Source: Chitinolyticbacter albus
GTDB lineage: Bacteria > Pseudomonadota > Gammaproteobacteria > Burkholderiales > Chitinibacteraceae
DNA: 64,000 nt
Direction: 5' to 3'
Assembly (NCBI RefSeq): GCF_024437655.1
Contig: NZ_JANBVF010000002.1
Coordinates: 1 to 64,000, forward strand
Part shown: piece by piece, positions 1 to 9,484 of the stretch
Layout of the letters: the number at the start of each line of letters is the position of its first letter
Position numbering within the stretch: position 1 is the first letter of the stretch
Program-made: the position numbers and the translations under genes
Notes under the pieces: model-generated
Databases searched by the model: none
Told to the model about the DNA's origin: nothing
What the model saw: the letters and a program-made list of their open reading frames with translations, nothing else

Positions 1-28
1 GCCGGGGCTCCCCGGCAAGCCGGCCGCT

Positions 29-2011
29 TTACTTGCCCTTGAGCGTGTAGAGCGGGGTGTGGCCGGCCTGGACCTGGCCGCTTGCCGGATTTGCGACGCC
101 GACATACTGGTCGACATTGCTCACCACCACCGGGCTGATCAGCGACTGGGCATGGGCGGACAGGTAGTCCAGATCCAGCTCCAGCACCGGGTCGCCCGCA
201 TTGACGCGCGCACCCTGCTCGGCCAGGCGCTTGAAGCCCTGACCACCCAACTTCACGGTCTCGATGCCGATGTGAACGATGATTTCCGCACCATTGTCGG
301 CGACGAGAGCGAAGGCGTGGTTGCTGTTGAAGATCTTGACCAGTGTCCCCGACACCGGGGCCACCACCAGCTTGCCGGTCGGGCGGATGGCGATGCCATC
401 ACCCACCGCCTTGCTGGCAAAGGCAGCATCGGGCACCTGATCCAGCGGCACCACTTCGCCACTGACCGGTGCCAGCAGCACCAGATCGCCAGCCGCTTGC
501 GGGGCCGGGGCGGCCACGGTCTGGGCCACGGCAGCCTTCTGCGCCGGAGCCAGCGGAGCCGATTCGATCACGGCCGGGGCAGGCACGCCGCCAGTCAGTG
601 CGCGGCGCATGGCGCCGGCAATCATTTCAGCCTTGGGGCCGACGATGATCTGCACGTTCTTGCTGTTGAGCTTGATCAGGCCCGATGCCCCCAGGCGCTT
701 GGCTTCGGCTTCGTTCACCTTGGCAGCATCGTTCAGCGTCAGACGCAGGCGGGTAATGCAAGCGTCGATAGCCGCCACGTTGGCTGCACCGCCGATCACG
801 CCGACGTAGGAGCGGGCCAGCTGGTCGATATCGTCCGACACCTGGGAGCCACCGACGGCGTCCGGCGTATCTTCCTCGCGACCCGGGGTCTTGAGATCGA
901 ATGCCTTGATGAAGAACGAAAACAGCGCGAAGTAGATCACGAACCAGACCAGGCCGACGATGACCACGTAGATCTGGTTGCTCGACGCCGGCTGACCCCA
1001 GTTGATGAACATGTCGAACGCGCCTGCCGAGAAGCCGAAGCCCAGGTGGGCATCGAGCGCGGTCAGGATATAGGCCGACAGACCGGTGAGCAGTGCATGG
1101 ATCAGGTACAGCACCGGGGCGAGGAACATGAACAGGAATTCAAGCGGTTCGGTCACGCCGGTGAGGAAGGCGGTAAAGGCCACCGAGAACAGCACGCCAC
1201 CGACCGCGGCGCGGCGATGGGCCGGTGCGGCGAAGTACATCGCCAGTGCGGCGCCAGGCAGGCCGAACATCATCACCGGGAAGAAGCCGGTCATGAACAT
1301 GCCCGCGCTCTTGTCGCCAGCGAAGTAGCGATGCAGATCGCCATGCGCCACCGTTTGCACGCCATCCTTCAGATAGCTGAAATCACCGATCTCGAACCAG
1401 GCGATGCTGTTGATCACTTGGTGCAGCCCAGTCGGAATCAACAGACGGTTGACCGTGGCGAACACGCCTGCGCCCAACGCGCCCTGTGCGACGATCCAGT
1501 TGCCCGCAGCTTTGATTTCAGCCTGGATCGGTGGCCAGACATAACCAAGGATCAGTGCCAGAACCAGTGCGGACAGACCGGTAATGATGGGCACAAAGCG
1601 TTTGCCACCAAAGAAGGCCGCCCAGTCTGGCAACTTGATGTTGTGGTACTTGTTGTAGAGCGCACCGGCAAGCAGGCCGGAGAGAATACCGGCGAGCACG
1701 CCCATATTGATCGTCTTGTCGATCACGGCCATGCACTTGGTCAACACGAAAAAGCCGACCGCGCCGGCCAGCGCCGCAGCGCCGTCATTGTCCTTGGCCC
1801 AGCCGACTGCCACACCGATGGCGAACAGCAACGCGAGGTTGCTGAACAATGCATCGCCACCCGCGGCAACAAAGGCCCCGATTTGACCGAACGTATCCGG
1901 ACTCATGATGTCCGGTTGCCCCACGCGCAGCATGATCGCCGCCACGGGGAGCGCCGCAATAGGCAGTTGTAGCGACCGCCCCAGCTTTTGAAGACCGCCC
2001 AGCAAACTCAT
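29..2011 (-). CDS. nagE: PTS N-acetylglucosamine permease, EIICBA
   Basis: Inner-membrane phosphotransferase permease that takes up and phosphorylates N-acetylglucosamine. The 660-residue protein has the domain order IIC (about 1-375, many hydrophobic segments, with IPTGLHQ near 192 and TEPLEF near 287), IIB (about 395-475, phosphorylatable Cys418 in ACITRLRL) and IIA (about 510-650, His580 in VHIGIETV with the partner His565). This is the NagE arrangement and full length. The ATG at 2011 follows a good Shine-Dalgarno (CAGGAGGCAACG). No other nag gene is visible, so the gene is monocistronic within the window. Glucose-type permeases share the fold; the C-B-A fusion favours GlcNAc. Confidence 0.93.
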   Translation of the reverse strand: MSLLGGLQKLGRSLQLPIAALPVAAIMLRVGQPDIMSPDTFGQIGAFVAAGGDALFSNLALLFAIGVAVGWAKDNDGAAALAGAVGFFVLTKCMAVIDKTINMGVLAGILSGLLAGALYNKYHNIKLPDWAAFFGGKRFVPIITGLSALVLALILGYVWPPIQAEIKAAGNWIVAQGALGAGVFATVNRLLIPTGLHQVINSIAWFEIGDFSYLKDGVQTVAHGDLHRYFAGDKSAGMFMTGFFPVMMFGLPGAALAMYFAAPAHRRAAVGGVLFSVAFTAFLTGVTEPLEFLFMFLAPVLYLIHALLTGLSAYILTALDAHLGFGFSAGAFDMFINWGQPASSNQIYVVIVGLVWFVIYFALFSFFIKAFDLKTPGREEDTPDAVGGSQVSDDIDQLARSYVGVIGGAANVAAIDACITRLRLTLNDAAKVNEAEAKRLGASGLIKLNSKNVQIIVGPKAEMIAGAMRRALTGGVPAPAVIESAPLAPAQKAAVAQTVAAPAPQAAGDLVLLAPVSGEVVPLDQVPDAAFASKAVGDGIAIRPTGKLVVAPVSGTLVKIFNSNHAFALVADNGAEIIVHIGIETVKLGGQGFKRLAEQGARVNAGDPVLELDLDYLSAHAQSLISPVVVSNVDQYVGVANPASGQVQAGHTPLYTLKGK

Positions 2012-2397
2012 CGTTGCCTCCTGTCTGACTTTTGAATAATGGGTAGGTTTGTGAACCCTGTAGCCGTTGTAATGGGCAAACAGACGCCTGTAAACCTCGG
2101 CCGATTATTCCACCTGCCCCCAGGTGCTGCAATGTCAGCGGCAAGATAGCATAATGCTGCATTGCGGTAGCGTGATGAAATAAAAGGCAATTAAGATAAA
2201 AAGCCGATTTCGGCCAGTTAGGGACTGCAAACCCAGGCTGGCACGTCATCAGCATGCCAGCCTGCTTTCTTACAAAGTTTGCGCTAGCGCAAACCCCGGC
2301 GAGTACCCGTATTGCGTAACAATTTCGCATTATTCACTCGCAAAAAACGCCAAGCCGCTGCGTACAATGGCCGCGCAGCGACCAGCAGAGCCCTCAT
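2012..2397. promoter_or_regulatory. nagE / RND divergent intergenic region
   Basis: A 386-base gap between the divergent nagE and RND genes, AT-rich relative to its surroundings. It contains a perfect 18-bp palindrome, GTTTGCGCTAGCGCAAAC (2277-2294), of the size and symmetry of a LacI/GntR-type operator. It also has a 10-bp inverted repeat (2234-2243 with 2255-2264) followed by CTTTCTT, which looks like a plus-strand terminator with no gene in front of it. A possible -10 for the RND operon is TACAAT (2363-2368). The assignments are mine; no regulator gene is adjacent. Confidence 0.5.
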
Positions 2398-3513
2398 ATG
2401 AAAGCGCGTATCGCCCTCATCACCGTCGTCATCCTCGCCGTGGGCGTTGCCGCGTGGCTGGGCCTCGCCGACGGCAAAACGCCGCAACCATCGGCACTAC
2501 CCAAGCACAACTCCGTCGAGCTTGCCACCGCGGACGTGGCGCGCGTGACCCGCGCCGATCTGGCACGCGCGCTACCCCTGACCGGCACCCTGGCTGCGCT
2601 GCAGCAAACCACGCTGACCGCGCAGGTGGATGGCCGCATCGCGGCGGTGGAAGTGCGCCCTGGCGACGCGGTACGCACGGGTCAAGTGCTGGCCCGCTTC
2701 GATACCGCGGATCTGGAACGCCAGCGCGCCGTATCTGCCGCCCAACTGGCCAAGAGTCGCGAGCAACTTGCTTACCAGCAGAAGCTGTCGCGCCGCAATG
2801 CCGACCTGCTGGCGCAGAACTTCATCTCCAAGAATGCCTTCGACAATACGCAAAGCGAGCTGCAGGCCGCTGCCGCGGATGAGCGCGCTGCGCTCGCGCA
2901 GCTCGGCCTTGCCGAGCAGGCCATCACCAATGCGACGGTACGCGCGCCGTTTGCCGGCACCGTCGCCAGCCGCCAGATCGAACCGGGCCAGCATGTCGGC
3001 ATCAACAGCCCGCTATTCACGGTGGTCGACCTCTCCGAGCTGGAACTCGTCGCCAACGTGCCCTCGGCGCAAATTGCCGAGGTCAAGCTGGGTCAGACAG
3101 TGAACTTCCACGTGCAGGGCTATACGCAGGCATTCACCGGCAGCATCAATCGCATCAATCCCACGGTGGATGAGGCCACGAAAACCATTCCCCTCTACCT
3201 GCGCGTGCCCAATCCGGACGGCGCCTTGCGCAGCGGGCTGTTCGCCGATGGCCTGCTGGTGCTCGACACGCGCAGTGCCGTGCCCAGCCTGCCGCTGCAG
3301 GCGGTCCACGCCGATGGCAAAGCGCGCTACGTGCTCGCCATCGAAGAGGGCAAGCTGGTCCGCCGCGATGTGACTCTGGGCGCGAGCGATCTCAAGCGCG
3401 ACCGGGTCGAGATCGCCGCTGGCATCGCCGCCGGCGCGCAGGTGCTTGCCAGCAACGCCCGCCTGCCGCCCGGCACCGCTGTCACCATCGTAGCCGACAG
3501 CCCCAAGCAGTAA
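2398..3513 (+). CDS. RND efflux periplasmic adaptor (MFP)
   Basis: Membrane-fusion subunit of a tripartite RND pump, linking the inner-membrane transporter at 3541 to an outer-membrane channel. The 371-residue protein starts with a hydrophobic segment (about 5-22, signal or anchor), then a split biotinyl-lipoyl domain (TLTAQVDGRI near 75 and ATVRAPFAGTV near 180) around an alpha-helical hairpin rich in Gln/Ala/Arg, then beta-barrel and membrane-proximal domains. The RND gene follows after 27 bases, so they form an operon. No outer-membrane factor or TetR/LysR regulator is adjacent. The substrate cannot be told from the sequence; MdtA- or MexC-like relatives are drug pumps. Confidence 0.9.
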   Translation: MKARIALITVVILAVGVAAWLGLADGKTPQPSALPKHNSVELATADVARVTRADLARALPLTGTLAALQQTTLTAQVDGRIAAVEVRPGDAVRTGQVLARFDTADLERQRAVSAAQLAKSREQLAYQQKLSRRNADLLAQNFISKNAFDNTQSELQAAAADERAALAQLGLAEQAITNATVRAPFAGTVASRQIEPGQHVGINSPLFTVVDLSELELVANVPSAQIAEVKLGQTVNFHVQGYTQAFTGSINRINPTVDEATKTIPLYLRVPNPDGALRSGLFADGLLVLDTRSAVPSLPLQAVHADGKARYVLAIEEGKLVRRDVTLGASDLKRDRVEIAAGIAAGAQVLASNARLPPGTAVTIVADSPKQ

Positions 3514-3540
3514 GCCCCCTACCCCGCGCAGGTCCATCCC

Positions 3541-6500
3541 ATGTGGTTCACCCGCATCAGTATCCAGAATCCGGTCTTCGCAACGATGATGATGTTGTCG
3601 TTGCTGGTGCTGGGCCTGTTCTCGATCAATCGCCTGCCGGTCGAGGAGTTCCCGGATGTGAAGTTTCCGGTAGTGGTGGTCGCGACCAGCTACCCCGGCG
3701 CCTCGCCCGAGATCGTGGAAAGCGACATCACCCGCAAGATCGAGGAAGCGGTGAACACCGTCAGCGGGCTGAAGACGCTGTATTCGTTCAGCTACCAGGG
3801 TCTGTCGGTGGTCGTTGCCGAATTCGAGCTCAGCGTCGACCCCGAGATCGCGGTGCAGAACGTGCGCGAGAAGATCGCCGCCGTCACGCCGGGCTTTCGT
3901 GACGAAGTCCAGGATCCGGTCATCACGCGTTTCAGCCCCGAGGATGCCCCCATCGTGTCGCTGGCAATCCAGAGCGACACGATGACGCCGCGCGAGATGA
4001 CGACGCTGGCCGAGCAGGTGATCAAGAAGCGCTTCGAGACCATCCAGGGCATAGGTCAGGCCGCGCTGATCGGTGGTCTGGCGCGCCAGGTGAACATCCG
4101 CCTGCACCCGGCTGAGCTTGCCGCGCTCAAGCTCGGCGTGAACGAGGTGATGGACGCGATCCGCGCGCAGAACACCGAGATTCCGGTCGGCACCATCACC
4201 ACCACCAACCAGGAGCGGGTGATCCAGATCCGCGGCCGGCTGAAGTCGCCGGCCGATTTCGGCCGCATCGTGGTGGCCTGGCGCAACGGCGCGCCGATCT
4301 ATCTGGATAGCGTCGCCACGGTCGAGGATGGGCAGGCCGAGGACGAAACGCTGGCGCTGGTGAACGGCAAGCGCGCCATCACGCTCGACCTGATGAAGGT
4401 CAGCAAGGCCAACACGGTGGCGGTCAGCGACAACGTCCAGGAAGTGGCCGCCGAACTCAACCAGGAGCTCGCCGCCACCGGGGTCACGCTGACCACACTG
4501 TACGACAACGCCGAGGGCATCCGCGCCTCGCTGTCCGACGTGCGTGCCACGCTGATCGAGGGGGCATTGCTCACCGTCGCCATCGTGTTCCTGTTCCTCG
4601 GCTCCTGGCGCTCAACGATGATCACCGGGCTAACCCTGCCGGTGGCCTTGATCGGCACCTTCTTCGCGCTATCGGTCTCGGGCTTTTCGATCAACGTGAT
4701 GACGATGATGGCGCTGTCGCTCTGCATCGGCCTGTTGATCGACGATGCCATCGTGGTGCGCGAAAACATCGTGCGCCACGCCGCCATGGGCAAGAACCAC
4801 ACCCGCGCCGCGCTTGAGGGCACCGCCGAAATCGGTCTTGCCGTACTTGCCACCACCTCGACCATCGTCGCCGTGTTCCTGCCGGTAGGCTTCATGGGCG
4901 GCATCATCGGGCAGTTCTTCCACCAGTTCGGCATCACCGTGTGTGCGGCGGTGCTGATCTCGATGTTCGTGTCGTTCACGCTCGACCCCATGCTGTCGTC
5001 GGTGTGGCCCGACCCGCACGTGCACGGTGGCAAGCGCCCGCTCGGCAAGTTGCTCGACAAGCTGGAGGACGGCATGACCTGGCTCGCCGAGCGCTACAGC
5101 CGGCTGATCCGCTGGAGCCTGGCGCACCGCATCGCGGTGATCGCCATTGCCATCGCCAGCCTCGTCATCGCGTTCGGGCTCGCACGCTTCATCGGCAGCG
5201 AATTCGTACCCAAGGCCGATCTATCCAAGCTGTCGCTGTCGTTCTCGACCCCGGTCGGCTCCAACCTCGACTACACCGCGGCCAAGTCGCGCCAGATCGA
5301 GGCCCTGCTCAAGCGCGAGTTTCCCGAGGTGCGCGGCACCTATGTCACCCTCAATACCGGCCAGGCGCAGGGCAAGCACAACGGCACCATGATGGTGTTT
5401 CTCACGCCCAAGAAGGAGCGGGAGCGCGGCCAGGCCGAGCTGCTGCCGCTGATGCGCACGGCGATCAACCGCGTGGCCGGCGTCGAGATCATCTCGCTGG
5501 AGCCTTTTGGCGGCGGCGGCCCGGAAGGCAAGCCGATCCGCATCTCCTTGCAAGGGCCCAACCTCGACGAGCTGGCGCGACTGTCGCAGCGCTTTACCGC
5601 CGATCTGGCCAAGATCCACGGCCTCGTCGATATCGATTCGAGCATGAAGGCGCCGCAGCCCGCGTTCAACGTCGACATCGATCGCGAGCGCGCAGCGAGC
5701 CTCGGTCTGACACCCCAACAGATCGGCGACGCATTGCGCCCCCTGATCGCGGGCGACGCCGTCAGCACCTGGCAGGCGCCCGATGGCGAGAATTACGATG
5801 TGAACGTGCGACTCGATCGCGCCGCGCGCAGCGACAACGCCATGCTGGGCACACTGTATCTGGCCAGCCCGAGTAGCGACGCGTCCGGCAATCCGAACAT
5901 GGTGCCGCTGGCCGAGCTGGCGCGCGTCACCGAATCGACGACACCGGTGCAGATCAGCCGGCGCAACCTCTTTCGCGAAGTGAACATCACCGCCAACGTC
6001 GCCGGCCGTACCACCGGCGAAATCCAGACCGAGATCGACCAGCTGCAGGCGGGCTTCAAGCTGCCGCCGGGCTACCGCTTCGTCGCCGAGGGCGACGCCA
6101 AGGACATGGCCGAATCGGCCGGCTACGCGGTGGCGGCGCTCGCGCTCGGCGTGATCTTCATTTACATGATCCTCGCCTCGCAGTTCGGCCACTTCCTGCA
6201 GCCGCTCGCCATCATGACGTCCTTGCCCTTGTCGCTGGTCGGCGTGCTGCTGGCGCTACTCTTGATGCGCAGCACGCTCAACATCTTCTCCATCATCGGC
6301 GTGATCATGCTGATGGGCCTCGTCACCAAGAACGCCATCTTGCTGGTCGACTTCGTCAATCATTTGCGCCGCGAGGGCCGCGAGCGCAGCGACGCGATCG
6401 CCGAGGCTGGACGCGAGCGTTTGCGCCCCATCCTGATGACGACGGCCGCGATGGTGATGGGCATGCTGCCGCTGGCGCTTGCCGTCGGCGATGGCGCCGA

Positions 6501-6651
6501 GCAGCGCGCGCCGATGGCGCACGCCATCATCGGCGGCGTGATCACCTCCACGCTCTTGACGCTGATCGTGGTGCCGGTGGTTTTCACCTGGCTCGATGAT
6601 CTGGGACACTGGCTGCAACGCAAGACCGGCTTCACGCAGAACGATGCGTGA
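3541..6651 (+). CDS. RND multidrug efflux transporter
   Basis: Proton-driven inner-membrane pump of the AcrB/MexB superfamily, 1036 residues, the usual length. It starts with the typical MWFTRISIQNPVFATMMM helix, has the two large periplasmic loops, and carries the TM4 proton-relay motif (SLCIGLLIDDAIVVREN near 397-412) and a late TM10 motif with GLVTKNAILLVDF. The SIQNPVF start and short linker resemble the MdtB/MdtC/MexD-like or hydrophobe/amphiphile subgroup rather than the heavy-metal CzcA group. It works with the adaptor immediately upstream; the outer-membrane partner must be encoded elsewhere. Its stop lies 147 bases before dapA. Confidence 0.93.
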   Translation: MWFTRISIQNPVFATMMMLSLLVLGLFSINRLPVEEFPDVKFPVVVVATSYPGASPEIVESDITRKIEEAVNTVSGLKTLYSFSYQGLSVVVAEFELSVDPEIAVQNVREKIAAVTPGFRDEVQDPVITRFSPEDAPIVSLAIQSDTMTPREMTTLAEQVIKKRFETIQGIGQAALIGGLARQVNIRLHPAELAALKLGVNEVMDAIRAQNTEIPVGTITTTNQERVIQIRGRLKSPADFGRIVVAWRNGAPIYLDSVATVEDGQAEDETLALVNGKRAITLDLMKVSKANTVAVSDNVQEVAAELNQELAATGVTLTTLYDNAEGIRASLSDVRATLIEGALLTVAIVFLFLGSWRSTMITGLTLPVALIGTFFALSVSGFSINVMTMMALSLCIGLLIDDAIVVRENIVRHAAMGKNHTRAALEGTAEIGLAVLATTSTIVAVFLPVGFMGGIIGQFFHQFGITVCAAVLISMFVSFTLDPMLSSVWPDPHVHGGKRPLGKLLDKLEDGMTWLAERYSRLIRWSLAHRIAVIAIAIASLVIAFGLARFIGSEFVPKADLSKLSLSFSTPVGSNLDYTAAKSRQIEALLKREFPEVRGTYVTLNTGQAQGKHNGTMMVFLTPKKERERGQAELLPLMRTAINRVAGVEIISLEPFGGGGPEGKPIRISLQGPNLDELARLSQRFTADLAKIHGLVDIDSSMKAPQPAFNVDIDRERAASLGLTPQQIGDALRPLIAGDAVSTWQAPDGENYDVNVRLDRAARSDNAMLGTLYLASPSSDASGNPNMVPLAELARVTESTTPVQISRRNLFREVNITANVAGRTTGEIQTEIDQLQAGFKLPPGYRFVAEGDAKDMAESAGYAVAALALGVIFIYMILASQFGHFLQPLAIMTSLPLSLVGVLLALLLMRSTLNIFSIIGVIMLMGLVTKNAILLVDFVNHLRREGRERSDAIAEAGRERLRPILMTTAAMVMGMLPLALAVGDGAEQRAPMAHAIIGGVITSTLLTLIVVPVVFTWLDDLGHWLQRKTGFTQNDA

Positions 6652-6798
6652 TGTCGCCCGGCGCCCGGGCCTGGGTGTATCGTCCTGCCTCGTCGGCGCC
6701 TGTCGGCAATGCCACACGGCACCAAGTTTCCCGGCGCTCGTCGCTTCGGTTAGAATGCCCCTCTTCGAATTCAACCCCATCCGACAGGTAAGCGGCCC

Positions 6799-7674
6799 AT
6801 GCTGACAGGTAGCCTGGTGGCAATTGTCACCCCCATGTTTGACGACGGCAGTCTCGATTTCGCCAGTCTGCGCAAACTGGTCGACTGGCATATCCAGGAA
6901 GGCACGCAAGCCCTCGTCGCGGTCGGCACCACCGGCGAATCGCCGACCGTAGATGTCGAGGAACACATCGAGATCGTCCGCGTGGTCGTCGAGCAGGCCG
7001 CCGGCCGCGTGCCCGTGATCGCCGGCACCGGCGCCAACTCCACCCGCGAAGCGATCCACCTGTCGCAACGGTCCAAGGCCGTCGGCGCCGACTATGGTCT
7101 CTCGGTCGTGCCCTACTACAACAAGCCGACCCAGGAAGGCCTGTACCAGCACTACAAGGCGATCGCCGAGCAAGGTGGCCTGCCGACGCTGCTGTACAAC
7201 GTGCCGGGCCGCACCGTGACCGACATGAGCAACGACACCGTGCTGCGTCTGGCGGCACTGCCGGGCATCATCGGCATCAAGGATGCCACCGGCAATCTGG
7301 AGCGTGCAGCCGATCTGGTGCGCCGCGCACCCAAGGATTTCCTGCTGTACAGCGGCGATGACGGCTCTGCGCTGGCCTTCCTGCTGCTCGGCGGCCATGG
7401 CGTGATCTCGGTCACGACCAACGTCGCACCGGGCCGCATGCAGCAAATGTGCGCGGCCGCACTCAAGGGCGATGTCGCCAGCGCCCGTGAACTCAACAAC
7501 AGCCTGCAAGGCCTGCACAAGCACTTGTTCGTCGAAGCCAACCCCATCCCGGTGAAGTGGGCGCTGGAGGAGATGGGCCGTATCGGCTCCGGCATCCGCC
7601 TGCCGCTGACCCGTTTGTCCGAGAACGCCCATGGCGTCGTCCGCCAGGCCATGCAAATGGCCGGTGTGCTGTAA
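6799..7674 (+). CDS. dapA: 4-hydroxy-tetrahydrodipicolinate synthase
   Basis: Condenses pyruvate with aspartate semialdehyde, the first committed step of lysine and diaminopimelate synthesis, in the cytosol. The 291-residue TIM barrel shows the Schiff-base Lys161 ([11 protein letters not shown]), Tyr133 (LLYNVPGRT), Thr44/Thr45 (VGTTGES) and Tyr107 (VVPYYNKP), all at the E. coli positions. bamC follows after 27 bases; dapA-bamC (nlpB) linkage is conserved in many proteobacteria. A TAGAAT box at 6751-6756, about 43 bases ahead of the start, could be the -10 of a promoter serving dapA-bamC, though no good -35 is seen. Confidence 0.97.
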   Translation: MLTGSLVAIVTPMFDDGSLDFASLRKLVDWHIQEGTQALVAVGTTGESPTVDVEEHIEIVRVVVEQAAGRVPVIAGTGANSTREAIHLSQRSKAVGADYGLSVVPYYNKPTQEGLYQHYKAIAEQGGLPTLLYNVPGRTVTDMSNDTVLRLAALPGIIGIKDATGNLERAADLVRRAPKDFLLYSGDDGSALAFLLLGGHGVISVTTNVAPGRMQQMCAAALKGDVASARELNNSLQGLHKHLFVEANPIPVKWALEEMGRIGSGIRLPLTRLSENAHGVVRQAMQMAGVL

Positions 7675-7701
7675 CCGCAACCCCTAACGCGAAGCCAGTC
7701 C

Positions 7702-8841
7702 ATGAACGTGAAGCCCCGCCTGCTGTTTGTCCTGCTGACCGCCGCTCTCGCTGCTTGCAGCTCGGACGACCTCCTGATGCAACGCAAGGTCGACTACCGC
7801 TCAGGCAGCGACAACATTGCCAAGAACAGCCTGGAAATTCCACCGGACCTGACCGCACCGGCCAGTACCGGCGGCTACACGCTGCCGGGCAAGACCGCGG
7901 TCATCGCGCCTGTCACGCAGACCAAGGCGAGCGAAGACACCGCTGCCCAGCCTGCACACAACGCCAAGGCCCAATTGATGCAGGCCGGTGGCCAGCGCTG
8001 GCTGGTGGTGCAGGGTGATCCGGCCAAGGTATGGCCGGAGATCCGTGAATTCTGGCTGGACCAGGGCTTTTTGCTGGCCACCGACAATCCCAGCATTGGC
8101 ATCATGGAAACCGACTGGCTGGAAAACCGCGCCAACCTGCCGCAGGATTGGGTGACCAAGCTGCTGCGCAAGGTCGCCGACCAGTTCATTACCACTGGCT
8201 TCCTCGACAAGTTCCGCACCCGGATCGAGCAAGGCATGCAGCCGGGCACCACCGAAATCTACATTTCGCATCGCGGCATGGAAGAAGTGTTTAGCGATGG
8301 TTCGACCGAGGCGCAGGTCGGCGCGGCGGATGCGCAGACCAAGACCGTCTGGACGCCGCGCCCATCCGACCCGGAACTCGAAGCCGAAATGCTGTCGCTG
8401 ATGCTGCAGCGTCTGGGTATGACCGAAGAGCAGGCGGCTGCCGTGGTCAAGCCCGCAGCGGCGGCCAAGGCCCGTGCGGCACTCACCCAGAACAACACGG
8501 CGCTCGCGATCGACGACAGTTTCGATCGTTCCTGGCGTCGCGTCGGCCTCGCGCTCGATCGCATCGGCTACGTGGTCTACGATCGCGACCGCAGCAAGGG
8601 GGTCTATTTCGTACGCCGCGCCGATGCGGAGATCGCAGCGGAAAAGAAGACCGGCTTCTGGGCCGATCTGGGCTTTGGCAGTAAGGAAGAAGCCAAGAAC
8701 AAGGCGCTGCCGGAATACGAGATTCGTCTCGCCCAGCAGGTCAACGGCACCTTGCTCACCGTGGCCGGCAAGGACGGCGCCGCAGTCGACGCGGAAAACC
8801 GCGGGAAACTGCTTTCCGCGCTGCAGTCTCAACTGCGCTAA
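7702..8841 (+). CDS. bamC: outer membrane assembly lipoprotein BamC
   Basis: Lipoprotein subunit of the BAM complex that inserts beta-barrel proteins into the outer membrane. The 379-residue protein has a lipoprotein signal peptide with lipobox LAAC (Cys about 19), the unstructured N-terminal segment (YRSGSDN and LEIPPDLT, the part that binds BamD in known structures) and two helix-grip domains (about 90-190 and 270-370). Location straight after dapA supports the call. bamD is also in this window (28796). A strong hairpin terminator follows at 8864. Confidence 0.93.
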   Translation: MNVKPRLLFVLLTAALAACSSDDLLMQRKVDYRSGSDNIAKNSLEIPPDLTAPASTGGYTLPGKTAVIAPVTQTKASEDTAAQPAHNAKAQLMQAGGQRWLVVQGDPAKVWPEIREFWLDQGFLLATDNPSIGIMETDWLENRANLPQDWVTKLLRKVADQFITTGFLDKFRTRIEQGMQPGTTEIYISHRGMEEVFSDGSTEAQVGAADAQTKTVWTPRPSDPELEAEMLSLMLQRLGMTEEQAAAVVKPAAAAKARAALTQNNTALAIDDSFDRSWRRVGLALDRIGYVVYDRDRSKGVYFVRRADAEIAAEKKTGFWADLGFGSKEEAKNKALPEYEIRLAQQVNGTLLTVAGKDGAAVDAENRGKLLSALQSQLR

Positions 8842-8863
8842 GCGGATCAGCCCCAACAAAAAT

Positions 8864-8892
8864 AGGGTGGCCATGGCCACCCTGTTTTGTAT
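8864..8892 (+). terminator. bidirectional terminator between bamC and pgpA
   Basis: A perfect 20-bp palindrome (8864-8883, AGGGTGGCC mirrored around AT) is followed by GTTTTGT on the plus strand and by ATTTTTGTT on the minus strand. It can therefore end both bamC and the converging pgpA operon. Confidence 0.85.
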
Positions 8893-8977
8893 TCGGCGCC
8901 CCGCTGCGCATTCAGACCCTGTTTACGATCTTTGCGCGACAGCGCCGGGCCGGAACATTCATGAATAGGCGCTCAGG

Positions 8978-9484
8978 TCACAATGGCAACCAGCGCAGCA
9001 GCAACCATAAGCTGGCGATCGCGTAGGCGGCAGCCATCACGTCGTCGAGCATCACGCCAAAGCCGCCGTGGACCTTGCGATCGAACCAGCGGATTGGCCA
9101 GGGCTTGGCGATATCGAACAGCCGGAATGCGGCAAACGCCAGCGCCCAGCCAGCCGGCGTCATCGGCGCCGTGCACAGCACCAGCCACATCGCCACGATT
9201 TCATCGACCACGATGCCGCCATGGTCGTGCACGCCCAGCGCGCGCCCCGTGCGCGATGCCGCCCACCAGCCCAGCGCAAAGGCGGGCAGGCAAAGCCAGG
9301 CAATCTGCACGGGAGACAGCAGCAAGGCCAGCGCGGCATACAGCGGCAACGCCACCAGCGTGCCCCAGGTGCCCGGCGCATGCCGGGCGAGACCGCTACC
9401 GAAGCCCAGCGCAATGAAGTGCGCGGGGTGGGCGGTGAGAAAACGCCAGGTCGGGCGTACCAGTGTGGAAGCAGGATGCGTCAT
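8978..9484 (-). CDS. pgpA: phosphatidylglycerophosphatase A
   Basis: Dephosphorylates phosphatidylglycerol phosphate to make phosphatidylglycerol at the inner membrane. The start at 9484 gives 168 residues, the usual PgpA length, and overlaps the thiL stop in ATGA. The sequence shows the PgpA signature: GFGSGLARHAPGTWGTL (near 27-43), VHDHGGIVVDEIVAMW (85-100) with the acidic metal-binding residues, and FRLFDIAKPWP (120-130), with four hydrophobic segments. A longer in-frame reading that extends into thiL is discarded. Last gene of the ribB-ribH-nusB-thiL-pgpA run. Confidence 0.95.
   Translation of the reverse strand: MTHPASTLVRPTWRFLTAHPAHFIALGFGSGLARHAPGTWGTLVALPLYAALALLLSPVQIAWLCLPAFALGWWAASRTGRALGVHDHGGIVVDEIVAMWLVLCTAPMTPAGWALAFAAFRLFDIAKPWPIRWFDRKVHGGFGVMLDDVMAAAYAIASLWLLLRWLPL

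Noticed and set aside
59-1972. A 637-codon open frame on the plus strand opposite nagE
   Set aside because: It is the antisense shadow of a GC-rich gene: rich in His, Arg, Gln and Asp, no membrane or family motif. nagE explains the sequence fully.
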